Positions 1-5,590 are shown, counted from the first letter of the stretch. The stretch is 6,838 bases of DNA from an uncultured Neisseriaceae bacterium (GCA_937952895.1 CALFYC010000060.1:1-6838); one strand, 5' to 3'. Numbers and translations: made by a program. The notes: generated by a model from the letters alone, not told the origin.

Positions 1-1
1 T

Positions 2-853
2 TATGGCAAAATTCGTAATTTAAAGTATAGATATATGAAAGACGGAACATTATTTCCAGAAGAGGTCCAACAGTACGATCCATATATTATTCGTGAGGCT
101 CTAAATAATTGTATTGCTCACCAAGATTATAGCTTAGCTGGGAAAATTAATATAATTGAAAATGATTCTGGAACACTAAAGTTTTCTAATTTAGGCTCAT
201 TTTTACCTGGCACTGTTGAAAAAGTTATTCAAGATGATGCACCTCATGAACATTATCGTAATCCATGGTTAGCTAATGCAATGGTTAATCTTAATATGAT
301 AGATACTATAGGTAGCGGGATTAAACGTATTTTTTCAATTCAGAAAAAAAGATTTTTTCCAATGCCTGATTTTTTAATTGAAAATAACAGAGTAACAGTT
401 ACTATTATTGGTAAAGTTTTAGATATTGCCTATGCTAAATTATTAGCTAATAATCCAGAATTGACATTATCAGATATTATTTTACTTGATAAAGTACAAA
501 AGGGAAAAAAGTTAAATAACGATGAAATTAGTTATCTGAGAAGTAAACATTTTATTGAAGGGCGCAAGCCACATATCCATATTTCTTCAAAAATTGCTTC
601 AGGAGTTTCATTGCAGACTGATTATATGAAGCAACGAGGAATTGATAACAATTATTGTCAGAAAATAATTATTGATTATTTAACTAAATTTAAAATTGCG
701 TCTAGAAATGATTTTGAAAAAATACTTTTAGACAAATTACCAGATGTTTTAGACGAGACTCAGAAGAAAAATAAAATTAAAAATATACTACAGTCTTTGA
801 AAATAAAGGGTATTATACAACTTGATATAAAAAAACAATGGAGTCTAAGCTAG
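2..853 (+). CDS. AlbA_2 / HATPase_c_4 (RecG-like) ATP-binding protein, 3' part
   Basis: The frame is open from base 2, so the first ATG at 35 is internal and the gene begins outside the window. About 284 residues are visible. Counting from the ATG, a REALNNCIAHQDY motif (near residue 20) is the N-box-like signature of the HATPase_c_4 domain. FSNLGSFLPG (near 50) and YRNPWLANAMVNLNMIDTIGSG (split here: YRNPWLANAM, then NMIDTIGSGIKRIF, near 75-101) are the next conserved blocks. The C-terminal part (about 205-272) is helical and charged, with LDKLPDVLDETQKKNKI, and looks like the winged-helix tail of this family. Proteins of this kind normally carry an N-terminal AlbA_2/Schlafen domain, which would lie upstream of base 1. 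They are often found in mobile or defence regions, as regulators or nucleic-acid-binding ATPases, but the biochemical role is not established. The end, at ...QWSLS, matches the family's usual length, so the C-terminus looks intact. Family assignment is confident; function is not. Confidence 0.85.
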   Translation, partial: YGKIRNLKYRYMKDGTLFPEEVQQYDPYIIREALNNCIAHQDYSLAGKINIIENDSGTLKFSNLGSFLPGTVEKVIQDDAPHEHYRNPWLANAMVNLNMIDTIGSGIKRIFSIQKKRFFPMPDFLIENNRVTVTIIGKVLDIAYAKLLANNPELTLSDIILLDKVQKGKKLNNDEISYLRSKHFIEGRKPHIHISSKIASGVSLQTDYMKQRGIDNNYCQKIIIDYLTKFKIASRNDFEKILLDKLPDVLDETQKKNKIKNILQSLKIKGIIQLDIKKQWSLS

Positions 854-868
854 AAAATGAAAAATAAT

Positions 869-890
869 TTAGACGAAAGTTAGACGGTAG
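869..890. repeat. 11-bp direct repeat pair (TTAGACG type)
   Basis: TTAGACGAAAG is followed directly by TTAGACGGTAG, 9 of 11 bases identical, with a period of one helical turn. It begins 16 bases after the upstream stop codon. Such phased repeats suit protein-binding sites, for example integrase arm sites or repressor sites. It could also be a chance duplication. Confidence 0.4.
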
Positions 891-948
891 GAAAAAATAT
901 TGTATTGTGTATAGATTCAAATAATTTAAATGAAGAATAAGTAAAAGT

Positions 949-970
949 TCCCAAAATTATCCCAAAAATA
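949..970. repeat. 11-bp direct repeat pair (TCCCAAAA type)
   Basis: TCCCAAAATTA is followed directly by TCCCAAAAATA, 10 of 11 bases identical. It starts exactly 80 bases after the first 11-bp pair. On the other strand it reads as repeated TTTTGGGA units. Repeats of this look can sit beside integrase attachment cores as arm-type sites; that link is inference. Confidence 0.45.
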
Positions 971-1016
971 TAAAAATTTCGATAAATTCTAATAAAATCA
1001 ATGTCCAGCGTAATGC

Positions 1017-1039
1017 TTCGAGTCTCTTATTTCTAACCA
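1017..1039 (+). other. tRNA 3'-end-like block, candidate att core
   Basis: TTCGAGT is followed by C, then four more bases, seven bases, a single A and CCA. This is the exact spacing of T-loop (54-60), T-stem 3' side (61-65), acceptor 3' strand (66-72), discriminator and CCA. The base before the T-loop is C rather than the conserved G53, and nothing upstream forms the rest of a tRNA, so it is not a tRNA gene. A tRNA 3' fragment is what an integrated element leaves at one end. A second TTCGAGT lies at 1980-1986, just past the IS630, but without a following CCA. Confidence 0.25.
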
Positions 1040-1079
1040 TTTAGATATTATCTAATCCACGCACAACTCCTTAATATTA

Positions 1080-1104
1080 TAGCTAACCTACCATAAAAGT
1101 GCTA
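1080..1104 (+). repeat. IS630 left terminal inverted repeat
   Basis: The 25 bases match the reverse complement of 1945-1969 at 22 positions. The shared blocks are TAGCTAA, TACCATAAAAGT and CTA. The left copy also contains CCTACCAT, which is repeated inverted just before the transposase start. Confidence 0.85.
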
Positions 1105-1137
1105 TAATATTGCATTATATAATGTATTAATGGTAGG
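1087..1137 (+). promoter_or_regulatory. Inverted repeat able to mask the transposase ribosome binding site
   Basis: CCTACCAT at 1087-1094 is perfectly complementary to ATGGTAGG at 1130-1137. The right arm contains the GGTAGG that serves as ribosome binding site for the ATG at 1143. The 35-base loop contains both candidate -10 boxes. A transcript that starts outside the element would carry both arms and could hide the binding site; one that starts inside the loop would lack the left arm. This is inferred from pairing only. Confidence 0.45.
1103..1123 (+). promoter_or_regulatory. Two TATAAT boxes, candidate transposase promoter
   Basis: Perfect TATAAT hexamers occur at 1103-1108 and 1118-1123. 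Neither has a good -35 box at 16-18 bases, so a weak promoter is likely, as usual for transposases. Predicted transcription starts would be near 1115 or 1130. Confidence 0.4.
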
Positions 1138-1142
1138 TGATT

Positions 1143-1947
1143 ATGTATAGTTTACAATTTATAAATAAAGTATTAAAGCAGCGTTCTGAGCAAAGCATCC
1201 AAAAATTGTCAAAGAAGTATGATATAAGCACAAGGACAATTCAAAACTGGATCCAAGGTAAATTGCCAAGTGGAAAAAGAAAAAGGCCAAATCTAAAACT
1301 AGCTGAGCAAGCATTACTTGAAGATGTAGCTAACTATCCTGATGCTTACCAATTTGAGCGAGCTGAAAGATTAGGCGTAAGTGAAGCTTGCATCTGGAAG
1401 AATTTGAAGAAATTAAATATCACCTATAAAAAAAACACTAAATCATCCGAAAGCAGAAGAAGACAGGCGATGCTTATTTCAACAAAAAATGATTGAGTAC
1501 AAAAATTCTGGATACGACATATGTTTTTTAGATGAATCAGGCCATGCATTGGACATGCCAAGAACTCATGGCTACGCAATTAAAGGCAAGCGCTGCTTTG
1601 GTGTTCATGACTGGGGCGCAAAAGGTAGAGTCAATGTTATTGGAGCTTTGATAGGAAAAATTTTATTTGCAGTGGGTTTATTCAATTGTAGTATTGATTC
1701 AACTGTTTTTGGAACTTGGGTGCAAGAATTTCTTTTACCAAATTTATCTAAGCCTACTGTTATTATAATGGACAATGCTTCTTTCCATAAAAATGAGTTC
1801 ACATTAAACCAAATAAGAATGTTTGGGCATATAGTAGAATTTTTACTCCCATATTCTCCTGACCTAAATCCAATTGAGCATAAATCGGCAGAGAAGAAGG
1901 CTTACCGGAAAAAATATCGCTGCTCTGTGGAAGAATGTTATGTGTAG
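1143..1947 (+). CDS. IS630-family transposase (DD34E), expressed by frameshift or broken
   Basis: Two overlapping frames encode one transposase of about 267 aa. Frame A (ATG 1143, or GTG 1137) gives an N-terminal helix-turn-helix region with KKYDISTRTIQNWIQGK and a second one with AERLGVSEACIWKNLKKL. It runs to a stop at 1496. Frame B carries the catalytic core: Asp in CFLDESG (codon at 1531), Asp in IIMDNASFH (codon at 1771), and Glu in SPDLNPIE 35 residues later, i.e. DD34E. The switch is best placed at the A8 run 1428-1435, because frame B upstream of its ATG at 1489 already reads the family pattern TLNHPKAEEDRRCLFQQK, while frame A loses similarity there. Skipping one A joins the frames. 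The ATG is chosen because GGTAGG (1132-1137) lies five bases upstream. The stop codon lies in the right inverted repeat. The enzyme cuts and joins IS ends at TA sites. Whether the split is programmed or a mutation cannot be told from one copy. Confidence 0.85.
1428..1435 (+). other. A8 slippery run joining the transposase frames
   Basis: Eight A residues follow the codons for ITY. Reading seven of them gives YKKTLNHPKA, which matches the IS630 family; reading eight leads to a stop 60 bases on. Slippage of RNA polymerase or the ribosome on A8 runs is known for several IS families. A simple insertion, or a homopolymer sequencing error, is the alternative. Confidence 0.6.
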
Positions 1948-1969
1948 TACTTTTATGGTAAATTAGCTA
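1945..1969 (-). repeat. IS630 right terminal inverted repeat
   Basis: Partner of 1080-1104, 22 of 25 bases matching. It includes the transposase stop codon (1945-1947). On the minus strand it supplies the premature stop (1953-1955) of the interrupted lytic transglycosylase. Confidence 0.85.
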
Positions 1970-2063
1970 TATTCTTAGATTCGAGTTTAACTATCGCTAA
2001 CATATAAGTTTGGATACTACTTGGAACACATTGTTGGATAATTACAAGTACTGCTAACATCAT
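1953..2063 (-). pseudogene. VirB1/TrbN-like lytic transglycosylase, 5' fragment cut by IS630
   Basis: Read on the minus strand from ATG at 2063, the frame gives MMLAVLVIIQQCVPSSIQ and then TYMLAIVKLESKN before entering the IS end, where it stops after 36 codons. The pattern QQCVPS followed by MLAIVKLES is the N-terminus of VirB1/TrbN-class lytic transglycosylases (SLT fold), where the Glu of the ES pair is the catalytic acid and GGNP normally follows. The fragment stops just after that Glu, so it cannot be active. In type IV secretion systems this enzyme opens peptidoglycan for assembly. The start is supported by AGG seven bases upstream, overlapping a TAG that ends the open tail behind the TrbB-like gene, which is tight operon spacing. 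The rest of the gene is absent from the left flank of the IS. A second ATG at 2060 could also serve. The family call rests on a short stretch. Confidence 0.65.
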
Positions 2064-2071
2064 ATATATAC

Positions 2072-2170
2072 CTATAACATTTTTTCTTTATTATTATTGT
2101 TATTAATACTGAGATAATCAATTTGAGGTGACTCGTCATCTATTTCAAAAGGACTGTCATCTTGATAAAG
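2072..2170 (-). other. In-frame open tail after the TrbB-like stop codon
   Basis: After the TAA at 2173-2171 the same frame stays open for 32 codons and ends at TAG 2074-2072. It reads LYQDDSPFEIDDESPQ near its start, then an Asn run (AAT/AAC repeats), then KEKML. The acidic, ordered composition looks coding. Its TAG lies eight bases before the next gene's ATG, giving normal operon spacing that the TAA itself (107 bases away) does not. This suggests that the TAA is a recent nonsense mutation, or is read through. It could also be chance: a 32-codon open run in AT-rich DNA is not rare. Confidence 0.45.
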
Positions 2171-3619
2171 TTATATATCTTCATAAATGCCGTGATTTTT
2201 ATCGTAGCCTCTGATTTCTCTTAATGCTGTAACTTTACGCTTAACTATATACTCAACATGACCATCTTTTTCAACACGAACAGTTACTTTCTGGATAGAC
2301 AAGATCCCATTAATTGCATAAGCGATTTGTTCTTTGGATGTAGATCCAGCTTCAGAATTTTCACTTATACATTGTTCAAAACGATGAAGTGCTTCTTTAG
2401 CGCCATTTGCATGGATTGTTGCAAGTCCACCAAGATGGTCAGACATCCAAGCCTTGAGTAATGTATATGCTTCTTTCCCCCGTATTTCGCCTACTACAAT
2501 CCTATCTGGCCTCATAAGTAATGTAGTTCTAAGTAATGATGGTAAATCACGCTCATTTGATTTACATAAGCTAAAACAATTATCAACATTACATTGTAAC
2601 TCGGGAATATCTTCAATAATTGCTACTCGGTCTTGAGATGTTTCACGACTTATTTCATGCAAAATCGCATTACACATGGTGGTTTTACCAGAACCGGTTC
2701 CACCAGCAACTAAAATATTGAAATGGTTTTTAACCCATGAGCGGATATTTTCACGGCAAGATGTAGTCATTACACCACTTTCTACGTATTCATCGAGAGT
2801 AATGATCTTAGATGAATGTTTACGTATAGTAAAGGTTGGAAACTTAACTACTGGCGGTATTATTCCTGTGAATCTATGATGATAAAATGGTATTGAACAC
2901 TCAAGAGTTGGTTCTTTATCATGAAAATGTAAATCATTAGCAGCATATAAAATACCCATTATTTGTCGAGCTTTTTGACTGGTCATTTTTTCAAATTTAT
3001 TAGCTATAAGATAACTTGGCACACCGCTAAACTTAGCAAGATCAGCTTCGATTTCAATTTTTATAAGGTATAGCTTAAAGAATACATTCTTATCAGGTAA
3101 TAGGGTATTGATTTGATCAATTAATAATTGCAAATCATCTAATAAATCAGAAGGTATATCTAGTCCATATTTGAATTTGTTATGTTTAATATTATCTGCA
3201 AAGACGTTTAATAAATAATGCTCATCTTGATTTAAATAATATTTCCCATTACTATTAATCAATAATACATGTTTCAATACCATAGCAATTATTATCAAAT
3301 CTGTTTTAATTGAACCAACTAGAACATGGTAATTTAAAGCTTTATCTTTATCCCTACTTGTAGCTTTGTAAACAACAGTATCACCAATCTTAGGTATCTG
3401 ATAATTTGCTATATTACTTTTTGAAGAAGTAATTAACCTTGTCATACCAATGCCAGGTTCTTCATACCAAATATGACCTTCATACATGCCATCTTCGCAC
3501 ATATAAGCATTTAGCATTACTTCAAAAACCAAATTGCGTTTTAAAATAGATAAGATTGATCCCATATCTGTTTCAAGATGAGTTAATATTTCGGATAATT
3601 TTAATTCTTTAGTTGCCAT
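2171..3619 (-). CDS. trbB: TrbB/VirB11-family type IV secretion ATPase with N-domain insertion
   Basis: This is the hexameric cytoplasmic ATPase that powers P-type conjugation or type IV secretion. The motifs are complete: Walker A GGTGSGKT (306-313), Asp box IIEDIPEL (334-341), Walker B-type RPDRIVVGEIRG (370-381, Glu378) and His box GGLATIHANG (397-406, His403). LECSIPFYHHRFTGIIPPVV (239-258) and the following TIRK are typical of TrbB. The first 62 residues, with VFEVMLN (31-37), also align to a TrbB start. Between about 64 and 205 lies some 140 residues that ordinary ~320-aa TrbB proteins lack, including a hydrophobic run DLIIIAMVLKHVLLI (107-121). The ATG is at 3619; GAAAGA lies just upstream as a weak ribosome binding site. 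A truncated lytic transglycosylase follows, and no other secretion genes are in the window, so the cluster is either larger to the outside or decayed. The family is certain; TrbB is preferred to VirB11 proper because of the IPF...RF.G..PPVV block. The ATPase motifs give no sign of inactivation, but the C-terminus may be shortened by a nonsense codon. Confidence 0.9.
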   Translation of the reverse strand: MATKELKLSEILTHLETDMGSILSILKRNLVFEVMLNAYMCEDGMYEGHIWYEEPGIGMTRLITSSKSNIANYQIPKIGDTVVYKATSRDKDKALNYHVLVGSIKTDLIIIAMVLKHVLLINSNGKYYLNQDEHYLLNVFADNIKHNKFKYGLDIPSDLLDDLQLLIDQINTLLPDKNVFFKLYLIKIEIEADLAKFSGVPSYLIANKFEKMTSQKARQIMGILYAANDLHFHDKEPTLECSIPFYHHRFTGIIPPVVKFPTFTIRKHSSKIITLDEYVESGVMTTSCRENIRSWVKNHFNILVAGGTGSGKTTMCNAILHEISRETSQDRVAIIEDIPELQCNVDNCFSLCKSNERDLPSLLRTTLLMRPDRIVVGEIRGKEAYTLLKAWMSDHLGGLATIHANGAKEALHRFEQCISENSEAGSTSKEQIAYAINGILSIQKVTVRVEKDGHVEYIVKRKVTALREIRGYDKNHGIYEDI

Positions 3620-3669
3620 AATCTTTCTTTTATAAAATAAGTTAGTATGGCATTGTAATCAAGGTTTCT

Positions 3670-3675
3670 TATAAT
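3670..3675 (+). promoter_or_regulatory. Candidate -10 box for the exported membrane protein
   Basis: A perfect TATAAT lies 41 bases before the ATG at 3717, in the 97-base gap shared with the divergent TrbB-like gene. No convincing -35 box is placed at 16-18 bases (TGGCAT at 3648-3653 is the nearest). I found no clear promoter for the minus-strand gene in the same gap. Confidence 0.35.
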
Positions 3676-3716
3676 CCCACCCGAAAAAGCTACGTGAAAT
3701 AAAATTTTTTGTTGGA

Positions 3717-5213
3717 ATGCTAATGTTTAGATTAAAATCAATTTGTAAATACCTAATGATCATAACTTCTTTCTTTATTCTAATATCAAATGCATACTCT
3801 TTAGATACAGAAAGTGATGAAACCGTGCCAGCATCTTCTAAAGATCTAATTGGATCATTGCTTTTGCAAGCTGTAAACTTATTAGATAATGGAATAGATC
3901 CAACAAAAGGTATGAATGATGCCGAATTTATTGATGATGTTTTCCAAGATTCTGCCAATATAAAATTACCTCAGTCATCAGAAGAAATTTCTAAAATTGG
4001 AAAAACAATAGATTTAAATAAACTTGAACCAGGTGATTTATTATTCTTTAATACTAATCAAGGCTTAAATAGTTATGGAGCAATATATTTAGGAAATAAT
4101 AACTTTATTCGTTCATCCTATCCAGACGGTAGAATTGTAATAACAAGTCTAGATAAAAATTGGAGATCCGGATTAAATAGCGCTAAGCGGATTATTCAAA
4201 TCAATGAAGACGATAACGGTAAAATAACCGTCGTTAATTACCAAAATGTAATTGAAACAGCACAAACTAATAACCATAGCTCTAAGCCTATAGATCAACT
4301 TATTAACCAAGTAGATAGATCTTGTAATGCACTTTTTTATAATCAAGATTATAATCTTGCATTTTCTTATTGCTTAAAAAATGCTAATGCTAATGATTCT
4401 GACGCTCAAGCATATGTGGGCGTTATGTATAGGAATGGTCTTGGGGTTACTAAAAATAATAGAGATGCTTTTAAATGGCTTAATTTGGCGATAAATCAAG
4501 GAAATAGTTATGCAAATCAGCAATTAATTGACATGAAGCGGAATAATGAAATTAATATTTTAGATCAAATAAGCTTTACCAAAATATGCTTTGGTCTGCT
4601 TGTAGTTTTGTTCGTCTGTATTTCATTTTGGAAATTAATAAAACATTATAGTGATTTTAATGTAACTTTGATTAAAGGCGATAATTATAAAATAAATAAG
4701 TTATGCTGTAAATTGGCTATTATAATTTCCATTCTATATTTAATTTCGATTATTCTGTTTATTGTTAATAATGCTAATAGCGTATTAGCTGCGTATTTTA
4801 TAGATTTTATTATTTTTATCGCTTATTTTTTATTATATTTAGAGTTAGACAAAACATTTAAAACTAATCTTACATGCCTATATATGTTATCAATAATTTT
4901 AGGAATTATAACTTCATTGGTCTTAGTTATTTCTAGTTATTATATTTTTACATCGGATTCAATATTACTTAATGAAGAAATAGTCGTATCTACTTTTATT
5001 TATTTCCTATGCTTTATATTGCCAACTATTATTTTATTCAGAACTAGTACATGTTTTAATATAGTAGCTAAAATTTCAAAAAATCATATTCTAGGTTATA
5101 GTGCTAGGTGCATGAAATTTGCTGCATACACAATGCCATTAATAGTAGGAGTGTTGATTTTAATGATTGCCCAAATAATATTTTTAATGGCTTGTATAAT
5201 TAATAATGAGTAA
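3717..5213 (+). CDS. Exported membrane protein: inactive NlpC/P60 domain, Sel1-like repeat, six membrane segments
   Basis: A signal peptide (KYLMIITSFFILISNAYS, 11-28) leads into an NlpC/P60-type domain (about 42-162). Its landmarks are LPQSSEEISKIGK (84-96), LEPGDLLFF (103-111), AIYLGNNNFIRSS (122-134) and the closing SAKRII. Aligned by eye to active members such as Spr, the catalytic Cys of DCSGF is Asp68 (NDAEF), the His of the RHVGIY motif is Tyr120, and the His of the FVHAS motif is Arg132. It is therefore probably not a peptidase, and may bind peptidoglycan or a partner instead. A Sel1-like repeat follows (about 228-264: DAQAYVGVMYRNGLGV, then AFKWLNLAINQGN), with a partial one before it (205-227). 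The C-terminal half has six predicted membrane spans, near 288-306, 331-350, 355-375, 388-410, 422-442 and 470-493. This would place the two soluble domains in the periplasm. The ATG at 3723 has GGA six bases upstream and may be the true start. I know of no described family with this order of domains. Confidence 0.8.
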   Translation: MLMFRLKSICKYLMIITSFFILISNAYSLDTESDETVPASSKDLIGSLLLQAVNLLDNGIDPTKGMNDAEFIDDVFQDSANIKLPQSSEEISKIGKTIDLNKLEPGDLLFFNTNQGLNSYGAIYLGNNNFIRSSYPDGRIVITSLDKNWRSGLNSAKRIIQINEDDNGKITVVNYQNVIETAQTNNHSSKPIDQLINQVDRSCNALFYNQDYNLAFSYCLKNANANDSDAQAYVGVMYRNGLGVTKNNRDAFKWLNLAINQGNSYANQQLIDMKRNNEINILDQISFTKICFGLLVVLFVCISFWKLIKHYSDFNVTLIKGDNYKINKLCCKLAIIISILYLISIILFIVNNANSVLAAYFIDFIIFIAYFLLYLELDKTFKTNLTCLYMLSIILGIITSLVLVISSYYIFTSDSILLNEEIVVSTFIYFLCFILPTIILFRTSTCFNIVAKISKNHILGYSARCMKFAAYTMPLIVGVLILMIAQIIFLMACIINNE

Positions 5214-5225
5214 AAATAGTTTATT

Positions 5226-5240
5226 CAATAATAATTATTG
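5226..5240. repeat. AT-only palindrome after the membrane protein gene
   Basis: CAATAATAATTATTG has perfect 7-base arms around one base, 13 bases after the stop codon. With no GC pairs beyond the ends and no T run it is a poor terminator; it may be only low-complexity sequence. Confidence 0.25.
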
Positions 5241-5280
5241 GATAGTTATGGGTTAAATAATTTTAAAGGCGTACTATTGA

Positions 5281-5321
5281 AGCTGTATCAGCTCATTAGA
5301 TCGCTAAAATTTTAGCTGATC
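5281..5321. repeat. Nested palindromes between convergent genes
   Basis: Three pairings overlap: AGCTG/CAGCT (5281-5285 with 5289-5293), ATCAGCT/AGCTGAT (5287-5293 with 5314-5320), and the perfect 14-base palindrome GCTAAAATTTTAGC (5303-5316), itself flanked by GATC on both sides. The last contains the stop codon of the minus-strand gene. They could form alternative hairpins acting as a two-way terminator, or be a protein site. No long T run follows on either strand. Confidence 0.45.
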
Positions 5322-5584
5322 ATCGTCCAAAAATTGTATTTTAAAAGTAAGCTATTAATTGGAGCACTAAATAAAACCTCATGTTTACTCGAATTAAGAA
5401 TCTTTATTAATTCATTATAATCATTAGCAGAAATATAACTACTATGACTAGATATAAACTGGTTGAATTGGTTTGTTAACTCCAACTCAAAACCCCAAAT
5501 AGATAAAGCAGGAATATTCATTTTTTCAGCAGTTGATACAGTAAAGTAGAAGAGAAATATAGAAGTAAAGACAAATTTAACCAT
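5312..5584 (-). CDS. Small secreted protein of unknown function, 90 aa
   Basis: The N-terminus is a clear signal peptide: MVKFVFTSIFLFYFTVSTA with likely cleavage after Ala19, leaving about 71 residues in the periplasm or outside. The mature part has no cysteine, no lipobox and no repeat. It begins with IPALSIWGFELEL and ends LLLKYNFWTMIS, with a polar, Ser- and Asn-rich middle. I do not recognise the family. That it is a real gene is supported by a strong ribosome binding site, AAGGGG, six bases before the ATG, and a perfect TATAAT 20 bases before the ATG. It is convergent with the exported membrane protein, and downstream of the broken minus-strand gene, which ends 114 bases upstream. It could be a small periplasmic accessory or effector-like protein, but nothing in the sequence decides this. 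Confidence 0.65.
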   Translation of the reverse strand: MVKFVFTSIFLFYFTVSTAEKMNIPALSIWGFELELTNQFNQFISSHSSYISANDYNELIKILNSSKHEVLFSAPINSLLLKYNFWTMIS

Positions 5585-5590
5585 GATTAA

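Larger units (their letters stand above)
854..1079. other. Gene-free spacer, possible attachment region
   Basis: No convincing gene lies between the end of the ATP-binding protein and the IS630 left end. On the minus strand a 27-codon frame from 1041 down to about 958 (starts MVRNKRLEALRW) is open, but it is short and resembles nothing I know. The stretch holds two pairs of 11-bp direct repeats and a tRNA-3'-end-like block, listed separately. No GC-rich hairpin with a T run is seen, so I cannot name a terminator for the upstream gene. Confidence 0.5.
1080..1969 (+). mobile_element. IS630-family insertion sequence, 890 bp
   Basis: The element is bounded by imperfect inverted ends beginning TAGCTAA and flanked by TA at 1078-1079 and 1970-1971, as expected for this family's TA target duplication. 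It carries one transposase gene in two frames. It sits inside a VirB1/TrbN-like gene whose start is at 2063 on the minus strand. The left flank does not continue that gene, so a deletion or a recombination between IS copies probably followed insertion. Exact ends could shift by two bases because the flanks read TATA. Confidence 0.85.

Noticed and set aside
958..1041. 27-codon minus-strand frame MVRNKRLEALRW...
   Set aside because: Short, no ribosome binding site, overlaps the tRNA-like block and 11-bp repeat; no family recognised.
1489..1947. Treating the downstream transposase frame as a separate gene starting at ATG 1489
   Set aside because: Family-like sequence continues upstream of that ATG in the same frame to the A8 run, so it is the C-terminal part of one transposase.
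1980..1986. Second TTCGAGT on the far side of the IS630 as a paired attachment site
   Set aside because: Only seven bases are shared with 1017-1023; the following sequence differs and lacks CCA at the right spacing.
2258..2879. Plus-strand frames opposite the TrbB-like gene
   Set aside because: They are antisense shadows of a gene whose ATPase motifs are unmistakable.
3634..3662. Minus-strand promoter for trbB (TTGATT, 17 bases, TATTTT)
   Set aside because: Both boxes match only four of six, and the start would leave an eight-base leader that removes the ribosome binding site.
3659..3958. Minus-strand frame over the start of the exported membrane protein
   Set aside because: It overlaps the signal peptide and NlpC/P60 region on the opposite strand and has no recognisable features.
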